Below, one piece after another: positions 59,478 to 64,000 of a stretch of DNA of 64,000 nucleotides; the first letter of the stretch is position 1; each line of letters starts with the position of its first letter. The notes beneath the pieces are model-generated. The model ran no database searches and was not told where the DNA came from. It was given only the letters and a program-made list of their open reading frames with translations. The translations under genes and the position numbers were made by a program. This DNA comes from an uncultured bacterium (GTDB taxonomy: Bacteria; Desulfobacterota; Desulfobaccia; Desulfobaccales; 0-14-0-80-60-11): contig CALEAV010000003.1 of assembly GCA_937943575.1 (NCBI GenBank), positions 1-64,000 on the forward strand, in the 5' to 3' direction.

Positions 59478-60950
59478 TTAGCGCCAGAGGGAGGGGGCCA
59501 CGCTGAACTCGTCGAACACCCGCCCGATCTGGTCCCCGCTGGCCTGGATCCCCTGGGCGCTCATGCCATGCCCCCGGTTCACCTCCACCACCATGATGGA
59601 GCGGAAACGGTTCTCCTCAAAGGCGGGGATCAGGCCGGTGTTGGGCGAGGCGGGGGGGTCCGTGGCGCTGCGGTAGTTGTTGCCGATGCTGGCCGCCTCG
59701 ATGAAATGGATCACCCGCCCGGGGGCATACTCCCACTCATAGCGCTCATACACATGGGAGTGGCCGTAGCTCACCGCATTGACCCCATACTTCTCCATCA
59801 GGGGCAGGAGGTCCCGCAGCAGGTAATCGTTTTCCGCCGGGTAGGTGGCCACTCCGTCCACGATTACCGGGTCGGTAAAGGGCACCGCCACGTCCCAGCC
59901 CCGGTTCAGGGTGTGCCAATGCTGGGTGATCCAGATGTATTTCTGGTTTTTCGCGGTCTTCAGGTCATGCTCCAGCCACTGGTATTGGGGGCTGCCGGCC
60001 TGGATATCGTCAAAGAGATACCAGCCGGGAGGGGTCGCGGCCGGGTAGGCGAACCAGCGGAAGATGGAGAGGCTGATGAGGTGCACATCCCCGAAATCCA
60101 CGGCGTACCAGTGCCTGCCGTTGGGGCCGTATTCCTGCTCCGGGTAGAGGGGGCGGAACAGCTGCAGGTAAATCTTCATGGTCATCCGGTCCCGGCCCTC
60201 CACGGGGGTGCGGAGCAGGCTCTGGTCGTCGATCTCATGATTGCCGGGGGTGGGATAGATGGGGACATACTGCAGGAGGCGGCACCCGTCCCCCCACTGC
60301 TGCATGACGTTGAACCAGCGGTGGGTGTCGATCTCATCAGTGGAGGCCGGGTTCACATCTGCCGGGAAGACCTGGCCGGGCACGGTGAACCACTCCCCGG
60401 AGCGCTCGGGGTTCCGGGAGCCGAAGTCGCCGTTGTAGATGATGAAATCCACCTCCTGCTGCCCCGCCAGGCGCACCGTCTCGGGGACCTGGGCCTTCAT
60501 CTGCAAATCGGAGAGGAGCACAAACTTCACCGGCCGGCCCGGGTTGGGCGCAGTCCTGAAGTCGTAGCCCATGGTGGCCACCCCGTCGCTCACCGCCCGG
60601 TAGTAATAGCGGGCGCCGGGCTTGAGGCCCTTGAGGTGGACGATCTGCTGATACACCGGCAGGGGCACGGTATAGCGGCCCTGAGCGTCGGTGGTCTTGA
60701 AGCCCTCGATTTCATAGGTGGCGGCCCGGACGCGGGTGCCGTAGCCGGGGCCGAATTCCACATAGGACTCGGTGGTGGGAGTGGACGTGAACCAGATGAT
60801 ATACATGGAATGGTGGGGGGTGGGGCTGACCAGGTAGGGTTGGGTGTAAAAGGGGGCCTCGTTGACCGGGTAGGCGCCCCATCCCAGCCCCGGCAGCAAT
60901 GCCAGGGCCGCCGCCGCAGCCAGCAGTGCCAGGTAAAGACGTCTGCCCAT
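59478..60950 (-). CDS. secreted metallophosphoesterase with N-terminal fibronectin-like domain
   Basis: 490 residues with a signal peptide (residues 1-25). An N-terminal fibronectin-type domain (YIIWFTSTPTTESYVEFGPGY) precedes a calcineurin-like phosphoesterase: VKFVLLSDLQMKA, FIIYNGDFGSRN, IYPTPGNHEID, WITQHWHTL and SYGHSHVYERY. This is the layout of purple acid phosphatases. Here the first metal motif reads DLQ instead of DxH, so one ligand is changed. AAGGAGG precedes the ATG. It would cleave phosphate esters in the periplasm. Confidence 0.85.
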   Translation of the reverse strand: MGRRLYLALLAAAAALALLPGLGWGAYPVNEAPFYTQPYLVSPTPHHSMYIIWFTSTPTTESYVEFGPGYGTRVRAATYEIEGFKTTDAQGRYTVPLPVYQQIVHLKGLKPGARYYYRAVSDGVATMGYDFRTAPNPGRPVKFVLLSDLQMKAQVPETVRLAGQQEVDFIIYNGDFGSRNPERSGEWFTVPGQVFPADVNPASTDEIDTHRWFNVMQQWGDGCRLLQYVPIYPTPGNHEIDDQSLLRTPVEGRDRMTMKIYLQLFRPLYPEQEYGPNGRHWYAVDFGDVHLISLSIFRWFAYPAATPPGWYLFDDIQAGSPQYQWLEHDLKTAKNQKYIWITQHWHTLNRGWDVAVPFTDPVIVDGVATYPAENDYLLRDLLPLMEKYGVNAVSYGHSHVYERYEWEYAPGRVIHFIEAASIGNNYRSATDPPASPNTGLIPAFEENRFRSIMVVEVNRGHGMSAQGIQASGDQIGRVFDEFSVAPSLWR

Positions 60951-61277
60951 AGCCACATCCTCCTTGAGACGGATTTTGGCCTCACCATACCCCCGCAGGA
61001 TTGCCTGAAGGTCAGATGTCCACAAATTTTCTCTGAACTACGGCTTCATCCGGGGTGAAAATCTGGTATTTTTTTCATAAAAACCCGGGTCCAAGGAGGG
61101 AGAGACAGATGCGCGCCCTCCTGTGGGGGGGTCTGCCGGGGAGACAGGGGGGATCCTGCCGCCTCCGGGTCCCCGGGCGGGGCTGAGCCCCCTGCCCGGC
61201 GGCTCCCGGGCGGGCCCGCCGGCACGCCCTCCAGGCACACCCTGGCCATCCCTTCGTCTTGTCTGCCGGGAAAATCA
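60951..61277. other. intergenic, promoter zone of divergent genes
   Basis: 327 bases between the phosphatase (minus) and recD2 (plus). Around 61020-61085 it is AT-richer, but no paired boxes were convincing. No gene or RNA is recognised. Confidence 0.35.
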
Positions 61278-63515
61278 ATGACCTCGAACCGCCTGCCTGA
61301 AAATGCTGATTCGGCCGCCGAACCGCTGATGGCGCTGGAGGGAGTGGTGGAGCGGGTGGTCTTCGCCGCGCCGGAGGACCACTATGCCGTCCTGCGCTTC
61401 CGGGCCCGGGGGCGGCGCCAGCCCGTCACCCTGGTGGGGGCCCTCGCCGGGGTCCAGGAGGGGGAGGAGCTCCAGGTCAGGGGCCGCTTTGAGCATCACC
61501 CCCGCTTCGGGGAGCAGTTCCGGGCGGTGTGGTGGTATGCGGTGCTGCCGGCCACCGTGGCGGGCATCGAAAGGTATCTCTCCAGCGGCCTCATCAAGGG
61601 CGTGGGGCCGGAGACCGCCCGCCGCCTGGTGGAGCACTTCGGCGCCCAGACCCTGGAGATCATCGACCGGCACCCGGAGCGCCTGCGGGAGGTGAAGGGC
61701 CTGGGACCCAAGCGCCTCGAGCAGATCGTTCGGGACTGGCAGGAGCACCAGGGGGCCAGGAAGTCCCTGGTGGCCCTCCAGGGCCTGGGGCTGGGCATGG
61801 CCCTGGCCACCAAAATTTACCAGCATTACGGCGACCAGGCGGTGGAGGTGGCCACCACCAACCCTTACCAGCTGGTGCTGGAGGTGAGCGGCATCGGCTT
61901 TGCCACCGCGGACCGGCTGGCCCGCCGCCTCAACCTGGACCCCCTGGCCCCGGCGAGGCTGGCCGCGGGGCTCCTGCACGTATTGGAGGAGGCCGCCGGC
62001 GACGGCCATGTGTTTCTGCCCCGGGAGCGCCTCCTCAAGGAGGCCGCGCAGCTCCTGGAGGTGCCGGAGGATGCCCTTGTGCCGGCGCTCGCGGCCCTGG
62101 AGCGGGAGGGCCGGCTGGTGAGGGAGGCCCACCCCGGGGGCGAGGCGGTGTACCGCAAGCCCGCCTTCCTGGCAGAGGTGGGGGTGGCCAGGGCCCTGGC
62201 CAACCTGCGCCTCAGCCCGGGCAAGCCCGCGCCCTTGCACCTGCCGGAGATGCTGGAGGAAGTGCAAAGAGAGCGGGGCCTCACCCTCTCCCCGGAGCAG
62301 GCCCAGGCGGTGATGGCCGCCTGCCGGGAGAAGGTGCTGGTCCTCACCGGCGGCCCCGGCACCGGCAAGACCACCATCGTCAGCCTGATTCTGGACCTCT
62401 ACCGCCGGTGGGGGGCCAAAGTGCTCCTCATGGCCCCCACCGGCCGGGCCGCCAAGCGCCTCAGCGAGACCACCGGCGCCGAGGCGGCCACCATTCACCG
62501 GGCCCTGGAGTTCTCCCCCCAGAGCGGGGGCTTCCGCCGCCACGCCGGCGAGCCCCTGAAGGCCGACGTGGTCATCGTGGATGAGGTCTCCATGGTGGAC
62601 ATCTATCTCATGTACCACCTGCTCCGGGCCGTGCCCCCGGAGGCCCGCCTCATCCTGGTGGGGGACGCCCACCAGCTGCCCGCCGTGGGGCCGGGGAATG
62701 TCCTCAAAGACCTGCTGGATGCCGGGGTGGTGCCGGTGGCCCGCCTCACCCAGATCTACCGCCAGGCCCGGGAGAGCCTCATCGTGGTGAACGCCCACCG
62801 GGTGAACCAGGGGGCCTACCCCGTGCTGCCCCGGCGCTTCGGCGAGGGGGACTTTGTCTTTCAGGAGGTGGACGACCCCGAAGAGGCCCACCGCCACCTG
62901 CTGGAGCTGGTCTGTGAGGTGCTCCCCCACCGATATGGCTTCGACCCGGTGAAGGACATCCAAATCATCACCCCCATGCATCGGGGGGCCCTGGGGGTGG
63001 CGGCCCTGAACCACGATCTGCAGGAGCGCCTCAATCCCCACAGCCCCGTCTATCCCTTCGGGGAGCGGGCCTTTCGCCGCCTGGACAAGGTGATGCAGCT
63101 GAAAAACAATTATGTCAAGGAAGTCTTCAACGGCGACGTGGGGCAGGTGTGGGATTATGAGAAAGAGACCGGCCGCCTGCTGGTCGATTTTGACGGCCGG
63201 CTGGTGCCTTATGAGCCCGGCGAGCGGGAGGAGCTCACCTTGGCCTACGCGGTGACGGTGCACAAGGCCCAGGGGAGCGAATTCCCGGCGGTGGTGCTGG
63301 TCCTCACCACCCAGCACTATATGCTCCTGCAGCGCAACCTGCTCTACACCGCCCTCACCCGGGGCCGGCGCCTCCTGGTGCTCCTGGGAAGCAAAAAGGC
63401 CCTGGGGATGGCCATCGCCAACGACCGGCCGGTGCGCCGCTTCACCCGCCTGGCGGAGAAGCTCCGGCAGGCCGCCGGAGTGGGTCTTAAGCCTGCGGGA
63501 GCCGGGGCGGGGTGA
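61278..63515 (+). CDS. recD2: RecD2-type ATP-dependent DNA helicase
   Basis: 745 residues. An N-terminal OB/helix-hairpin-helix region (LIKGVGPETARRLVEHFG, VKGLGPKRLEQIV) is followed by the helicase: Walker A TGGPGTGKTT near 353-362, MAPTGRAAKRL, VIVDEVSMVD (Walker B), GDAHQLPAVGPGNVL, LTQIYRQ, PMHRGALG and YAVTVHKAQGSEF, VLYTALTR-like end. It is a 5'-3' DNA helicase with a role in repair. There is no RecBC nearby, as expected for RecD2. Confidence 0.95.
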   Translation: MTSNRLPENADSAAEPLMALEGVVERVVFAAPEDHYAVLRFRARGRRQPVTLVGALAGVQEGEELQVRGRFEHHPRFGEQFRAVWWYAVLPATVAGIERYLSSGLIKGVGPETARRLVEHFGAQTLEIIDRHPERLREVKGLGPKRLEQIVRDWQEHQGARKSLVALQGLGLGMALATKIYQHYGDQAVEVATTNPYQLVLEVSGIGFATADRLARRLNLDPLAPARLAAGLLHVLEEAAGDGHVFLPRERLLKEAAQLLEVPEDALVPALAALEREGRLVREAHPGGEAVYRKPAFLAEVGVARALANLRLSPGKPAPLHLPEMLEEVQRERGLTLSPEQAQAVMAACREKVLVLTGGPGTGKTTIVSLILDLYRRWGAKVLLMAPTGRAAKRLSETTGAEAATIHRALEFSPQSGGFRRHAGEPLKADVVIVDEVSMVDIYLMYHLLRAVPPEARLILVGDAHQLPAVGPGNVLKDLLDAGVVPVARLTQIYRQARESLIVVNAHRVNQGAYPVLPRRFGEGDFVFQEVDDPEEAHRHLLELVCEVLPHRYGFDPVKDIQIITPMHRGALGVAALNHDLQERLNPHSPVYPFGERAFRRLDKVMQLKNNYVKEVFNGDVGQVWDYEKETGRLLVDFDGRLVPYEPGEREELTLAYAVTVHKAQGSEFPAVVLVLTTQHYMLLQRNLLYTALTRGRRLLVLLGSKKALGMAIANDRPVRRFTRLAEKLRQAAGVGLKPAGAGAG

Positions 63516-63624
63516 ATTTCTTGCAGCTTTTTCCCTCACTACCGGCCATAATAGTTTCCATAACATCAATCCCCCCGGCTCTCTCTAACATGGGAAAATC
63601 TGCATGGGGGGTCAGTCGCGGCAC

Positions 63625-64000
63625 ATGAACCAAACCCGCAAACTCTTCGGCACCGACGGCGTCAGAGGCGTGGCCAACGTCTTTCCCATGACCGCGGAGG
63701 TGGCCCTGCAGCTGGGCCGGGCTTTGACCTACGTGGTGCGCTACGGCCCGGAACGCCCCCGCATCGTGGTGGGGAAGGACACCCGCCTGTCGGGGTACCT
63801 GCTGGAATATGCCATCACCGCGGGCATCTGCTCCATGGGCGGGGATGTGCTGCTGCTGGGGCCCATGCCCACCCCGGGGATCGCCTACATCACCCACTCC
63901 ATGCGGGCCGATGCCGGGGTGGTCATCTCCGCCTCCCACAACCCCTACCAGGACAACGGCATCAAGTTCTTCAAGGGCGACGGCTTCAAACTGCCCGACG
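63625..64000 (+). CDS. glmM: phosphoglucosamine mutase, truncated by the window end
   Basis: About 125 residues are present. [29 protein letters not shown] and [18 protein letters not shown] contain the GlmM signature TDGVRG and the phospho-Ser loop SASHNP. It interconverts glucosamine 6- and 1-phosphate for cell-wall synthesis. The ATG at 63625 is used; one at 63604 is in frame. The gene continues past the end of the window. Confidence 0.93.
   Translation, partial: MNQTRKLFGTDGVRGVANVFPMTAEVALQLGRALTYVVRYGPERPRIVVGKDTRLSGYLLEYAITAGICSMGGDVLLLGPMPTPGIAYITHSMRADAGVVISASHNPYQDNGIKFFKGDGFKLPD

Overview
The window is GC-rich (roughly two thirds G+C) and reads as a chromosomal segment of an anaerobic deltaproteobacterium-type organism (Desulfobacterota). 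This rests on gene content only: heterodisulfide-reductase-like (HdrA/HdrC) and formylmethanofuran-dehydrogenase-like (FwdA/FwdB) proteins, desulforedoxin, rubrerythrin, persulfide/rhodanese/YeeE sulfur handling, a TauE/SafE exporter, a cytoplasmic PhsA/PsrA-like molybdopterin enzyme and many PAS, GAF and sigma-54 regulators. I saw no rRNA, no tRNA and no transposase. No 16S sequence is present, so a finer taxonomic placement is not supported.

Layout. 107-5969 (minus): a six-gene run reading thymidylate-synthase-like fusion, GIY-YIG-like protein, TIKI/TraB-like protein, alpha/beta hydrolase, sigma-54 response regulator and speB. 6360-7121 (+): secreted phospholipase C-like protein. 7191-18188 (minus): a nine-gene operon of FwdB-like, cyclophilin, FwdA-like, ferredoxin, HdrC-like, double-length HdrA, DUF3795, six-cluster polyferredoxin and HdrA-MvhD. 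18405-19279 (minus): a 54-residue membrane protein and a secreted nuclease-like protein. 19654-24845 (+): a seven-PAS hybrid kinase and a chemotaxis receptor with its own sigma-28-like promoter. 25107-25865 (minus): a GNAT acetyltransferase. 26062-30862 (+): a sulfur cassette of CstB-like metallo-beta-lactamase/rhodanese protein, YeeE, YeeE-rhodanese and DUF2007. 30949-35456 (+): gnd-pgl-rpe-zwf, the oxidative pentose phosphate pathway. 35552-43078: ubiE, a flavin-binding protein, GH15 glucoamylase, gap, a membrane protein, TauE and a CAP protein. 43176-49392 (minus): a three-gene cytoplasmic redox operon (molybdopterin enzyme, four-cluster ferredoxin, pseudo-NuoF/GltD fusion). 49722-64000: APC permease, GAF sensor, SprT-like protein, cobA-hemD, peptidase inhibitor, PagL-like deacylase, a PerR-type regulator with desulforedoxin and rubrerythrin, rnc, a Fur-type regulator with feoA, a phosphatase, recD2 and the start of glmM.

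Two electron-transfer operons are the most unusual content. In the first, FwdB keeps the Cys ligand of the Mo/W site and its iron-sulfur cysteines, while FwdA has lost its metal ligands (HxH replaced by R-A-P, catalytic Asp replaced by Ser). FwdC, FwdD and HdrB are absent, and two HdrA-type flavoproteins plus ferredoxins surround the pair. This suggests a CO2/formate-type redox module wired to Hdr flavoproteins that no longer makes formylmethanofuran. In the second, a NuoF-like domain that has lost its FMN/NADH and iron-sulfur motifs is fused to a GltD-like NAD(P)H oxidoreductase, next to a molybdopterin enzyme without a Tat signal. The physiological substrates of both are inference.

The reading frames given are those with family motifs, ribosome-binding sites and tight packing. 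The many long antisense frames are GC artefacts and are omitted. Motif alignments were done by eye; no database search was run.
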